Notes under the pieces: generated by a model | Databases searched by the model: none | Told to the model about the DNA's origin: nothing | Seen by the model: the letters and a program-made list of their open reading frames with translations, nothing else | In this document: in pieces, positions 1 to 8,664 of the stretch | Layout: each line of letters opens with the position of its first letter | Numbering within the stretch: position 1 is the stretch's first letter | Assembly: GCF_000875975.1 (NCBI RefSeq) | Contig: NZ_BAWW01000057.1 | Location: 1-64,000, forward strand | Direction of reading: 5' to 3' | Origin: Parachlamydia acanthamoebae | Lineage (GTDB): Bacteria; Chlamydiota; Chlamydiia; Chlamydiales; Parachlamydiaceae | Length of the DNA stretch: 64,000 nucleotides | Program-made: the position numbers and the translations under genes

Positions 1-112
1 AAGCGCAAAAGCGATGGCGAAAATTAAAAGGTCATGAGTTGATTAACAAACTGATTTTGGGTGTGCAGTTTAAAGATGGGGAAGAAGTCTTTAATATGAA
101 ATACACAGCTTA
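1..112 (+). pseudogene. transposase-like C-terminal fragment (partial)
   Basis: An open reading frame enters from the left edge and ends at the TAA at 110-112. Its last residues include K-G-H-E-L-I-N-K-L-I-L-G-V-Q-F-K-D-G. The pattern W+KL+G..L....GV.F.DG recalls the extreme C-terminus of some insertion-sequence transposases, but I cannot name the family. Only about 36 codons are visible, so whether the full gene is intact cannot be judged. The neighbouring decayed genes fit a mobile-element-disturbed region. Confidence 0.3.
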
Positions 113-267
113 ATTTTTAACAAGCTGGATGCGCTATTAGATGCTCAAAACACAACATTTGACAATATCTCTGGTTAATTGCGTCAATTTTGATGGCATT
201 AAATGTTTGTTTCTCGTTTTTGCGTCTGTTGCAAGCCTTCTTACAACCATAAAATGTCAGATACTAC

Positions 268-725
268 TCATCAAATCGATAAACATTTTGTATTGTCGAG
301 GAGCTTTTATTTTTGGAACGGGACAATCATAGAGAATCAAAATTCGTTTACTCTCAATATAGTCGGGAAGAAATCCAATTCTCATACTTTGTTCAGCTAG
401 GCGTTCGATGACTTCCCTGCTAGATACTATCTACAAAGGTTCATTTCAACGGCATGATCATTGAAATATTGCTTAAGCAATGAAGCTCCTTTTCTCTCTT
501 CACTGAGCATAAACTTAGTTACAGGTTGTCCGACTAGCTTTTGGCCAATTATAGGCGATGTTCTCCGCTACCATGAAAGGCCGAAAAATCTTCATTCTCG
601 AGAACAATCCCAAAATTCACATACCTGTTTTAACAAGTTTAATAACTATATCTGTATAGCCAAATCTGAGAGTCGGTTCCACGGCTTCCCTCTTCTTAAG
701 AACGTTTACAGGATTTCATTATATG
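268..725 (-). pseudogene. decayed LysR-type regulator (effector-binding part only)
   Basis: On the minus strand this stretch aligns over its whole length with the C-terminal two thirds of the intact LysR gene at 5279-6124. For example, 345-428 parallels 5390-5474, and 560-712 parallels 5648-5776. Many substitutions and several indels break the frame, and there is no open frame of useful length. The N-terminal helix-turn-helix part is absent: the similarity stops where the next gene ends (741). It is a third, dead member of the LysR group in this window. The similarity is read directly from the bases; the age of the decay is unknown. Confidence 0.75.
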
Positions 726-740
726 GCTATTAAAATCCCT

Positions 741-2264
741 TTAAGAATGTGTACTCGGCATCGGTAAAGGTTCTAAGTTTTGCATAATGCGAAAGAAGTT
801 CATGATATCATAAGCTTCTTGGCTCTCTTCGCGTGGCTCCTCTAATCTTTTACAATTTTTGATACTTGCCGCTGGATTAGAAAAATCTTTAATCACATGC
901 TGATATGGATCACTGACAAGATTATTCGAGATGATCAAATCAGGATAGTTTTCTTGTTCTGCTAGCTTCCACAAATCTTCCCCACCAAAAAGAGCAAAAT
1001 ATACATCACGAGGAGTTAAAGAGATCTCCTCTTTTTCCAGTTCTAGTCTTGCGAGATTTTGCATCACTTCCAATCTTTCCAATTGTGCACACCAAGAATC
1101 TTCCGAAATACAAGAGTAATTTCGAGCATTTTCATGGTATTCTTGAAAAACTGAAATAAAATTTGGATGTGTTAATGTTAATAGAGTCGCGCGTTCAAAT
1201 GGCTGTGCATTTTGGGGAAGGCCTAAAACCCACATCCTACATGTAATAATAGACTTGTAAACAGTTGATTTGCGCTCTTCATCGATGTTTTCATAGCCTA
1301 ACACGACTTCGTTACCCTTTAGTTTATTAAAGGGATTCAGCATTTCTTCCAAATCAATTTCGTAGATCTTTTCAATTTTTTGGTTATCTTCAGATAGTTT
1401 GAGAAGGTAATTATTGAAATGTCCGGCGGCTATTCCTTTAATAAAACCACTTAAAGTAAGCATGTGCACATGGTTTTTTTGAACGTCTAAGAGTAATTTG
1501 GCACCTTTAGGATTGTAGAAATCAAATCCAGTCTTTGAATTTTGGATAAACTTTTGAATCGTTCCATGTGACTCTTTTTGATTTACTACAAAAGTGACTG
1601 CTAGGGTTGTGGGAACACGTTTCAAGCCGAGAATTTGATCTTGCTCATATCCAATGATTTCATGCTCCCAAACACTGGCTTTTAAATACATTTCTGGTAG
1701 AAGCTTAGTCTTGAACGTATTGTAATATTCAGGGTCAGAATGTTTTAAAATGGCAAATGTTTTACCTGCTAAATCGATAAACGCGTATGAAGGGCTGTGT
1801 CCATAGGATTCTCTTTTTTCGATACGATAGTTGTTGAATTGTTTAATTTTGCGTAATAATTTTTCTATTTTTTTATTCGTCTGGTAAGCATTTCCATGCA
1901 AATGTTGGAGTGAAAGTTGCAAATTCCATTTCAAAACTTGCCTCACACTCTCGGTGCCGTAAGATGGTTTCGAGAGCTCTTTCGCAATGTTTATTAAGTG
2001 ATCAGTTCCATCTGTCGAAGACAGGGTGGAAAGCTGTGACAACGCTTCTTGGGTGTTTCCTCTTTTGATCAAATTTAAAATTTGTTCTAGCGGAGTGATT
2101 GTTTCAAGCTTTTCAGAAGACAAGTCTAACTGTATGTCATTTCTAAAAGAAAAAGGTTGCAATATTTTAATGAGTGCAGGGATAGCGGAAGAAGTATTTT
2201 CTGCGAATTCAATTTTGAAAGAGGGATCAAAATCAATTTTATGTGCATATAAAGTTGTATTCAT
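741..2264 (-). CDS. uncharacterised protein, possible PI3/PI4-kinase-like fold
   Basis: The protein has 507 residues from the ATG at 2264, which has an AAAAGG ribosome site about 8 bases upstream. The frame stays open to 2381, but that extra part is AT-rich and probably non-coding. No signal peptide or membrane segment is seen. From residue 161 the order of short motifs recalls bacterial PI3/PI4-kinase-like proteins: A-I-L-K (Lys174), an acidic helix near Glu200 followed by V-P-T-T, G-T-I-Q-K-F (234-239), A-G-H-F-N-N-Y-L (280-287) in the place of the catalytic D-R-H-x-x-N-x-L, and E-I-D (302-304) in the place of the metal-binding I-D. The catalytic Asp would be Ala, so it may be a pseudokinase or a remote relative. 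The fold is a guess from motif order. It could be a secreted effector; nothing shows this directly. Confidence 0.55.
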   Translation of the reverse strand: MNTTLYAHKIDFDPSFKIEFAENTSSAIPALIKILQPFSFRNDIQLDLSSEKLETITPLEQILNLIKRGNTQEALSQLSTLSSTDGTDHLINIAKELSKPSYGTESVRQVLKWNLQLSLQHLHGNAYQTNKKIEKLLRKIKQFNNYRIEKRESYGHSPSYAFIDLAGKTFAILKHSDPEYYNTFKTKLLPEMYLKASVWEHEIIGYEQDQILGLKRVPTTLAVTFVVNQKESHGTIQKFIQNSKTGFDFYNPKGAKLLLDVQKNHVHMLTLSGFIKGIAAGHFNNYLLKLSEDNQKIEKIYEIDLEEMLNPFNKLKGNEVVLGYENIDEERKSTVYKSIITCRMWVLGLPQNAQPFERATLLTLTHPNFISVFQEYHENARNYSCISEDSWCAQLERLEVMQNLARLELEKEEISLTPRDVYFALFGGEDLWKLAEQENYPDLIISNNLVSDPYQHVIKDFSNPAASIKNCKRLEEPREESQEAYDIMNFFRIMQNLEPLPMPSTHS

Positions 2265-2873
2265 AAAATGCCTTTTGGGAAAAGATAATAAGTATTTTAT
2301 CAAAAAAACAAGGTTGATTTCAATTATATTTTTAACTATCAAGGAATAAGCATTCTTTTGAAATTGATTGGTGGAGGTCAAGTATTTGATAATCTTATGT
2401 TTTTATTATTATCATTTTGTAATTAAAGTCGTTATGATGCTTCTTTTCACTTTAATTTAGCTTAGTAAAAATGAAACAATAACCTCACACGAAGAAAATG
2501 GATATCTGGCACAATTGATCGAACACATGAGCGACTTGCAAGCTGAAAAACAAGCTATGTATCATGCGAAGCAATGTTTTTTGGTGATTTCATGACAAAC
2601 ATTCTTTTAGACCCCTGTCGTTGTAACATGCTTGATATAGATGGGAAAATCTATGACTGTGTGTTCAGGCGTTTTCACTAAATTGTATGGAAGTATGGGA
2701 GAGTGAAATTAGAAGCATTTCTAGATGTTGAAGTCATTCACTGCGAAGAAAAGTGAAGGTCGTATACCAAGCAGCGGAGAAGCATTTAGAGAGATTGGCA
2801 AGTTTCTTTGCAAAATATCCAGCTCAGTTACTTGGGCAGTCAAATCCAACTGCAAATAGAGTAAGGAAACCAA
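2265..2873. other. intergenic region with decayed coding remnants
   Basis: No intact gene is seen. Short plus-strand frames broken by stops lie at about 2500-2596 and 2630-2682 and from 2753 to the next gene. They have codon-like texture but are not recognisable. The part next to 2264 is very AT-rich and probably holds the promoter of the minus-strand gene. I read the rest as remains of one or more dead genes. Confidence 0.4.
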
Positions 2874-3737
2874 ATGAAGTATCATATCGAAGAGAATCTT
2901 TTAACAGAAGAAATGAAGAAGAGGATTTTTCAAGGATTCGCTCGGCAAGCAACCAATGCAATAAGCATCGATGGTCCTAGTGAAGACCTGATCTCTTTTG
3001 AAATTTATGATGGTTCCGATTTTGTCGGGACTGTTGTCGTACAGCTTTTTTGGGAACAACTCCACATCAAATTTCTTTTTATAGAAGAAAGATATCGCGG
3101 GCAAGGAATAGGTCGGTATTTGATGAATCATGCTCTGGAACATGGGAAAAAGCGAGGATGTCATTTTGCTTTTGTGGAAACGATGAATTTTCAAGCTGTG
3201 GAATTTTATCAAAGGTTAGGCTTTGTCACTGAATCTTCACGGGGTGGATATGCAAAAGATACTATCCTCCATTACCTCAAAAAGAGTTTGGCTGGTGCTT
3301 CAGTTATCAGAAAAATCACTAGGACGGGTGTTTATGGATTAGCCATAGCAGAGGACAAAGTTTTTTTGATCGAACAAAAGCATGGCCCATTTGCGGGGCG
3401 GCTAGATTTTCCTGGTGGGAGGATTGAATTTGGCGAATCCGTTGAGCAAGCGCTGCGTCGGGAATTTGCAGAAGAAGTGGCCATGTCGTTTATGTCATGT
3501 ATTCTTTTTGATAATTTGACAACGACTACCGACGTTCCAAAAACTTCAGCACATGAATCCTATTGCTTTTATCAAATTGGAATGATTTATCGAATTGAAG
3601 GTCTTTTGCCTCTAAACAACTTGGAGCAAGAATTACAGCATATTTGGATTGATCCTAAAATGTTATCTAAAGAGAAATGTTCTTCACTGCTTTGGCAATT
3701 TTTGCAGTCTCATACATGGCATATCTACATCAAATAG
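2874..3737 (+). CDS. GNAT acetyltransferase-Nudix hydrolase fusion
   Basis: The protein has 287 residues in two domains. Residues 1-135 form a GNAT N-acetyltransferase domain with the acetyl-CoA-binding signature R-G-Q-G-I-G (75-80) and the family's C-terminal F-Y-Q-R-L-G-F (111-117). Residues 150-280 form a Nudix domain. Its Nudix box (about 182-204) has G, E, R-E and E-E in the right places, but the usual Gly before the last hydrophobic residue is Ala (E-E-V-A-M). The catalytic Glu residues are kept, so activity is possible. The substrates of both halves are unknown; the acetyl acceptor could be a small molecule or a protein. The gene stands alone and its end overlaps the convergent ankyrin-like gene by 13 bases. 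The ATG at 2874 is the first good start; the ribosome site is weak (AGGAAACC). Confidence 0.85.
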   Translation: MKYHIEENLLTEEMKKRIFQGFARQATNAISIDGPSEDLISFEIYDGSDFVGTVVVQLFWEQLHIKFLFIEERYRGQGIGRYLMNHALEHGKKRGCHFAFVETMNFQAVEFYQRLGFVTESSRGGYAKDTILHYLKKSLAGASVIRKITRTGVYGLAIAEDKVFLIEQKHGPFAGRLDFPGGRIEFGESVEQALRREFAEEVAMSFMSCILFDNLTTTTDVPKTSAHESYCFYQIGMIYRIEGLLPLNNLEQELQHIWIDPKMLSKEKCSSLLWQFLQSHTWHIYIK

Positions 3738-5197
3738 CATTTTGCAGAGTTCTTCTCTAGCTTATGGATGACCTCTTGGGAATAATGCCTAAGCCTTGCA
3801 ATTTTGAGCGCTTGTTTGGATAGTTCCCCTTTTTTGAATCTTTCAAATAGGTATAGGACCAATTTATCTGAATATCCATATAGTAAAACATGTTCAAAAT
3901 GAAGAGGTAGAACACTAATATTTTGCTTTAATAAGAACCACAACATTTCTTCATCTACTTGTCCTAATACACGACCGATATCAAATGAAAGAGCGGGACA
4001 TTTATGGATAACCTTCCGAATGAATGTATTTGGGAAAGGAGTTAAATGAGGAAGGTAGGGCTTTGGCTTATCTTTAAAATGCTCCCAATAAAGATCAAAG
4101 AATCTGGGTGGCAAAAGGTCATCCTCGGTTCCTTCTTTAAATTTAGCCAGCTGTTCTTCAAAAAAATCAAGCATGCTATGTGTTTCAGGAAAGATGTAAT
4201 TCCATATCTCATCCTCCAATTCAGGAATCTTGTCGACCAAAATTTCTATCGTTTTCAAGGAAAAGTTTAGTTTAAATGCTTTGGGGAGATGTCTAAATTC
4301 TATTTCTGATGCATACATAATAAATAAACGAATGAGCTTTTCGGGATAACCATGACAAAATAACCACGGGAGACATTCTTTTGTATCAACATCCTGATGG
4401 ATGCAGGCTTGTTGAAGCATCAATTGCATCGTTTTTGGTGAATAGCTCTTCGAAAGAGCATTTTCCAAATGTATGGTGGTGACGGGATAGATCAAGGCCA
4501 TTCTTTGAACAGCTATCTCTGGGTTTTCACCTTGATGATTTATAATATAATCAAGAGGGTTATTTAACGTGTTTTTCTCTTCGTGAATCACAACTTGTTT
4601 TACTAGATCGCATAGCTCTTCATCAGGGACAGAGCGACACATCGCTTCAGCGAGATCATTCGCATATAGGTTTAAGATTATTTTAGAAGGTCCAGGTTTT
4701 TCAGGTATTTGTTCAATTTGATCTTTAAGTTTGGCGATTTCCCTTTGGTAGGCCATCTCTTTCTTTTTTAACTTTTTAATTTTTCGTTTCAATTGATGCT
4801 CATTGAGGTCTTCATAAGAGGTTTGTTTTTGCTTACCTTTTGAAATACTTTTTGAAACTTTATGGAAATATTCAACAATATCAAGATGTCCTTGCATTTC
4901 CGCCATTTTTACAGGGGTGACGTTATTTAGCCTCATACGGGAGGCGTCTACTTTGCCGGCGAAGTAACGGTAAGCATTTAAATCGCAAAATCCTTCTTTA
5001 ATGACTTTTTGACAGGTTTTTAAATCACCCAAATTAGCTGCATTAAAAATTTTTACAAATTGTATTAGAAATTCTCGATCTTGTTTTGTCCGTCCCAGGA
5101 TATCTATAGGTTTACTTGAGTTTTTTTCTTCAATTGGAAGAGATCTAACAATATAAGAGTCCCCGCTATCAAAAGGGATAATGGTTGCATAAGTCAT
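3725..5197 (-). CDS. ankyrin-repeat-like and coiled-coil protein
   Basis: The protein has 490 residues and no signal peptide or membrane segment. Residues 50-115 look like two degenerate ankyrin repeats: A-N-L-G-D-L-K-T-C-Q-K-V-I near 54-66, then T-P-V-K-M-A-E-M-Q-G-H-L-D-I-V near 94-108. A Lys/Glu-rich segment at about 130-165 is a predicted short coiled coil. The remaining 320 residues are rich in Leu, Ile and Phe and look helical, perhaps further diverged repeats, but I recognise no family. Such proteins are common in amoeba-associated chlamydiae and often act in the host; that role is an inference here. It converges on the GNAT-Nudix gene. Confidence 0.65.
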   Translation of the reverse strand: MTYATIIPFDSGDSYIVRSLPIEEKNSSKPIDILGRTKQDREFLIQFVKIFNAANLGDLKTCQKVIKEGFCDLNAYRYFAGKVDASRMRLNNVTPVKMAEMQGHLDIVEYFHKVSKSISKGKQKQTSYEDLNEHQLKRKIKKLKKKEMAYQREIAKLKDQIEQIPEKPGPSKIILNLYANDLAEAMCRSVPDEELCDLVKQVVIHEEKNTLNNPLDYIINHQGENPEIAVQRMALIYPVTTIHLENALSKSYSPKTMQLMLQQACIHQDVDTKECLPWLFCHGYPEKLIRLFIMYASEIEFRHLPKAFKLNFSLKTIEILVDKIPELEDEIWNYIFPETHSMLDFFEEQLAKFKEGTEDDLLPPRFFDLYWEHFKDKPKPYLPHLTPFPNTFIRKVIHKCPALSFDIGRVLGQVDEEMLWFLLKQNISVLPLHFEHVLLYGYSDKLVLYLFERFKKGELSKQALKIARLRHYSQEVIHKLEKNSAKCYLM

Positions 5198-5278
5198 ATT
5201 TCGTTTTTTCTCATTGTCGAATTGCTAAATTTCAATCTTCGTCAAATCGGTTTTTTTTGAAAGAATTAAGATGAGTGA

Positions 5279-6124
5279 TTAGATTTGACCTATTAGATCA
5301 ATAAACATCTGTGCATTTCTAGAGAGCTTCCTATTTTTCGGGGAGATTGCTAAAATTCGATAGGGGATTTTAGGAATTGAGTATTCATAAGGGATCAGTG
5401 CTCGTTTGCCTGCAATATAGTCAGGAAGAAAGCCAATTCCCATACCCTGTTCAACCAAGCTTGCAATCACTTCCCAGCTGGATACTTCCATATAAGCATG
5501 TATTTCAACTCCGTTATTCTGGAAATGCTGCTTTAATAATGAAACCTCTTTTCGTTCTTCACTGAGGATAAATTTGTTCTTAGCATTTGCTGTGAATTTT
5601 TTTGCTGTGTATAAATGATATTCACCCCTGTAAATTTCGCGAGAATGAAATAGCGAAAAATCCTCGTTGTCCAAAACGATTCCAAAATCGACATCTCCTT
5701 TTTTAACAAGTTCCACAATGGTACCTGTATGTCCAAATCTTAGAATGGGTTCAATTTTTTCCCATGTTTGAGAAAGTTTACTTAAATAGGCGGGGAGTAA
5801 CGATAGGGCAAAACTGTGGGTGCAAGCAAAAGAGAGTTTTCCTTTGAACACACTATCTGTCTCATTAAACGCATCTTCGATTTCAGAAAATACCGTGAAA
5901 ATTTGCTTACACTTGTCTAGGAGTAATAAGCCATCTGCTGTTAGTTGAAAGCGATTTTTTTCGTGCGTGATCAGTTGCTTCCCTAAAGTTTTTTCCAATT
6001 TGCTTATGGCTTGGCTGATAGCCGATTGACTGACAAAGTTTTCTTTAGATGCTCTGGAGATACTTTTGGATTGTCCAGCACTAAAAAAGTAGCGAAGAAA
6101 GGTAATGTTTGGAATGAACTTCAT
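5279..6124 (-). CDS. LysR-type transcriptional regulator
   Basis: The protein has 281 residues. The N-terminal winged helix-turn-helix (about 5-65) contains F-V-S-Q-S-A-I-S-Q-A-I-S-K-L-E, the classic LysR recognition-helix pattern. The rest is a substrate-binding-type effector domain of normal length. It is divergent from the HAD gene at 6238, and an 8-bp-arm dyad at 6134-6154 lies just upstream of its own start, the usual autoregulatory LysR layout. It is clearly related to the regulator at 13541-14401 (both have an N-F-V-[ST]-Q-S-A-[IV]-S-Q core) and to the pseudogene at 268-725. The effector molecule is unknown. The likely targets are itself and the exported HAD genes. Confidence 0.92.
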   Translation of the reverse strand: MKFIPNITFLRYFFSAGQSKSISRASKENFVSQSAISQAISKLEKTLGKQLITHEKNRFQLTADGLLLLDKCKQIFTVFSEIEDAFNETDSVFKGKLSFACTHSFALSLLPAYLSKLSQTWEKIEPILRFGHTGTIVELVKKGDVDFGIVLDNEDFSLFHSREIYRGEYHLYTAKKFTANAKNKFILSEERKEVSLLKQHFQNNGVEIHAYMEVSSWEVIASLVEQGMGIGFLPDYIAGKRALIPYEYSIPKIPYRILAISPKNRKLSRNAQMFIDLIGQI

Positions 6125-6133
6125 TTGACCTCA

Positions 6134-6154
6134 TGTATAAGTATTGCTTATACA
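6134..6154. promoter_or_regulatory. dyad operator, probable LysR box
   Basis: TGTATAAG-TATTG-CTTATACA is a perfect 8-bp inverted repeat with a 5-base spacer. It contains a T-N11-A core, the general LysR-family site. It lies 10 bases upstream of the LysR start and 84 bases upstream of the divergent HAD gene, so one bound regulator could control both. Confidence 0.7.
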
Positions 6155-6237
6155 GGGTATCACATTAATTAATTTTCGCTAAATCTAATCCCTCTATACA
6201 CTCTTCATTTAATGCACTCAAACAATAGGGATGAGAG

Positions 6238-7042
6238 ATGAGAAAATTTTGGTTAATCCTTCTGATCGTACGCAGTTTTTTATGTCATGCGCAAATTACA
6301 ACTGTCTACAATATGGAAGAAGTTTTTCAGCATTTTAGCGATGCCGATTCGAAAACATGGGCGATATTTGACGTGGATATGGTTTTGATCCAGCCAAGCA
6401 ATCCGGCTTTTCAAATGGCAAATATGAAACGTTTTGGGGCGATTTCCAAGACTATTATGAAAAATATACCAGTTGACAAGCAAATGATGTTCTTGAGTTT
6501 GATGACAACTAGTTGTCCTTCAGTCTTGATAGATGAACGAACGCCACAATATCTATCGAATATCATAGGAAAGAATATCCCTACAATGGCACTTACGGCC
6601 CATTTAACAGGACAATTTGGTGGAATAGAGAATATGGGGAAATGGGCGGATAGAAGGATTAAAACAGCTGGGAATTGATTTTTCCAAGGCTTCTCCCTAT
6701 CCACACACACTGGTTTTTGACAATTTGACAGCCTATCGAGGAAACTATTCGATTTATCAAGACGGAATTCTTTTCGTCAATGGCAATGCAGTTTCTAAAG
6801 GTGAGGTTTTCGTGACGTTCCTTGAAAAGGCTGGCAAATATCCTGATAAGGTTATCTTTATTGATGACCGAGAAGATAATCTCAAAAGCCTTGAGAATGC
6901 TATCCAACAGCTTGAAAAGCCTATTGAATATCAGGGATTGCATTTTCTTGGAGCTCAAAATTATCCTTCACAAAGGATTTCAGAGGATGAATTTGAATTG
7001 CAATGGTTGAAATATGCCTCTGAAGTAAAGGAACTTAAGTAA
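6238..7042 (+). pseudogene. exported HAD-like protein (DUF2608 type), frameshifted
   Basis: The reading frame starts at 6238 with a signal peptide ending near C-H-A (residue 18). A HAD motif I follows as D-V-D-M-V (45-49). The frame then ends early at 6676-6678. One extra G in the GGG at 6644-6646 is the cause. Removing it joins the first frame to the second (to 7042), giving W-R-I-E-G-L-K-Q-L-G-I-D-F-S, which matches W-R-I-R-H-L-K-T-L-G-I-D-F-S in the next gene. Motif IV (F-I-D-D-R-E-D-N-L) lies in the second frame. The Thr of motif I is Val, so phosphatase activity may be weak even if the gene is repaired. The next gene starts 1 base after its stop, so the two form an operon. A sequencing error or slippage in the G run could also explain it. 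Confidence 0.8.
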
Positions 7043-7043
7043 T

Positions 7044-8657
7044 ATGAAAAAGATAACGATTCTATTAATTGCACTCTATCTTTCACAGGCAACAGCTCAA
7101 GCTTTGATTGTGGAAGCTCCAAATTTAGCCGCTTTTGAAAAAGTCACACAGAATATTGGCCAAGATAGCCTTGTCTTATTTGATGTTGATGATACCTTAA
7201 TTGTTTCGAAAGATCACATTTTGCGCCCCGCAGCAAGACATATCTGGTTTCAACTTGCGAAAAAAACATTGGAAAATCCCGCAATAGTACCTCCAGGTAA
7301 ACATGATGGGGACTATTTTTTCGGTCAAATCTTGTCAGCAATCGAGTACGAAATTGTCGATCCTAAAGTGGTAGACATTATCCATTCTTTACAACAACGT
7401 CATATCAAAACCATTGCTTTTACAAGAATGGGTACAGGTCCTTGTGGAGCCATTTCTTCGATGGAGGACTGGCGTATCGCGCACCTTAAAAAATTTTGTC
7501 TTGATTTCAGCCAGGCTTTACCCGAATTCCAGAATTTAAAAATTCAGGTTCCGGGAAACCAAGCATCTCTATTTAAACAAGGCATCTTGTGTTCAAACAA
7601 ACAAGCCAAAGGACCAGTTTTCATTGCATTCTTAAATAGCATCGGCTGGAAGCCATCCAAAGTCATTTTTATTGATAACAGTTTTGATTATCTCAAATCG
7701 GTAGAAGATGCTCTGGAAGGTACGGGAATTGAATTTATCGGTTTCCATTATACAGATGTGGAGAATCGTCCATGTATTGTTGACGAGGCCTTAGCTGAAT
7801 TTCAGCTCATGCATCTCGCTAAAACAGGTGTTTGGCTAAGCGATAGCGAAGCTTTAAAGAAGATGAATGGCCCCCAACAAATTCAACACATCAATGAAAT
7901 CAATGCATATATAGAAAATATCGATGAAGATGCTTTAGTTGTTTTTGATGTTGATGAAGTCTTGATTTCGACCACAGATATTTTTTTACATCCAGAATGC
8001 GATGAAATTTTTTTAGGGCTTATTTACGATGCATTTGAGAAAGCAAAAACAGATAAAGAAAAGGACGAATTAGAAAATCAGCTTAGCTTAACTATGCTTC
8101 TTCCAAAACGGGTTTTAGTGGAAGGATCTACTCCAGGCTTTATTGAAAGTCTGCAAGTCAAAGGAATAAAAACCATGGCTTTGACAAGCTGTCCAACAGG
8201 ACGCTTTGGAGTTATTCCATCTGTTGAGCAATGGCGGATTCGACATCTAAAAACTCTAGGCATTGATTTTTCTGCCGAGGCACCTTGTCAAGAAAGTTTT
8301 AGCCTTACCGAAATCTGCAAAAAAAATCGTCCTGCTCCTTTATTTGAAAATGGCATTTTATTTTCGAAAGGGTATTCGAAAGGTGAAGTGTTAATCGCTT
8401 TTTTAAAACGGATAAATTGGAAGCCTTCCAACGTTCTATTTATAGATGACTTAGCAGATAATCTTGAGAGTGTGAAGCAATATTTAGATGAGTTTGACAT
8501 CCCTTTTGTTGGATTTCACTATTTGGGTGCTAGCTTGCCAAAAGACAAAATTGATCCGGATTTAATTAAGTTTCAGTTTGATTACTTATTAAAGCATGGC
8601 AAGTGGTTAAGTGATGAAGAAATCCGGTGCAATGATTTGCACCGGATGCATGAGTAG
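7044..8657 (+). CDS. exported protein with two tandem HAD-like (DUF2608) domains
   Basis: The protein has 537 residues with a signal peptide ending near A-Q-A (about 20), so it is exported. Domain 1 has motif I D-V-D-D-T (47-51), the motif II region around T-R-M-G-T, W-R-I-A-H-L, and motif IV F-I-D-N-S. Domain 2 repeats the whole layout: D-V-D-E-V (302-306), T-S-C-P-T-G, W-R-I-R-H-L-K and F-I-D-D-L-A-D-N-L. The second domain lacks the motif I Thr, as does the upstream gene. The two halves plus the upstream gene make three copies of one domain in a row, pointing to local duplication. HAD enzymes use the first Asp as nucleophile, usually for phosphate removal. The substrate is unknown. It follows the divergent LysR gene and is probably controlled by it. 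Confidence 0.82.
   Translation: MKKITILLIALYLSQATAQALIVEAPNLAAFEKVTQNIGQDSLVLFDVDDTLIVSKDHILRPAARHIWFQLAKKTLENPAIVPPGKHDGDYFFGQILSAIEYEIVDPKVVDIIHSLQQRHIKTIAFTRMGTGPCGAISSMEDWRIAHLKKFCLDFSQALPEFQNLKIQVPGNQASLFKQGILCSNKQAKGPVFIAFLNSIGWKPSKVIFIDNSFDYLKSVEDALEGTGIEFIGFHYTDVENRPCIVDEALAEFQLMHLAKTGVWLSDSEALKKMNGPQQIQHINEINAYIENIDEDALVVFDVDEVLISTTDIFLHPECDEIFLGLIYDAFEKAKTDKEKDELENQLSLTMLLPKRVLVEGSTPGFIESLQVKGIKTMALTSCPTGRFGVIPSVEQWRIRHLKTLGIDFSAEAPCQESFSLTEICKKNRPAPLFENGILFSKGYSKGEVLIAFLKRINWKPSNVLFIDDLADNLESVKQYLDEFDIPFVGFHYLGASLPKDKIDPDLIKFQFDYLLKHGKWLSDEEIRCNDLHRMHE
8623..8648. terminator. terminator-like hairpin inside the 3' end of the HAD gene
   Basis: An 11-bp perfect stem (ATCCGGTGCAA / TTGCACCGGAT) with a TGAT loop ends 7 bases before the HAD stop codon codons finish and lies between two convergent genes. 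It encodes the last residues of the HAD protein. Clear U tracts are lacking, so it may end transcription weakly in both directions. Confidence 0.6.
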
Positions 8658-8664
8658 GGATTCT

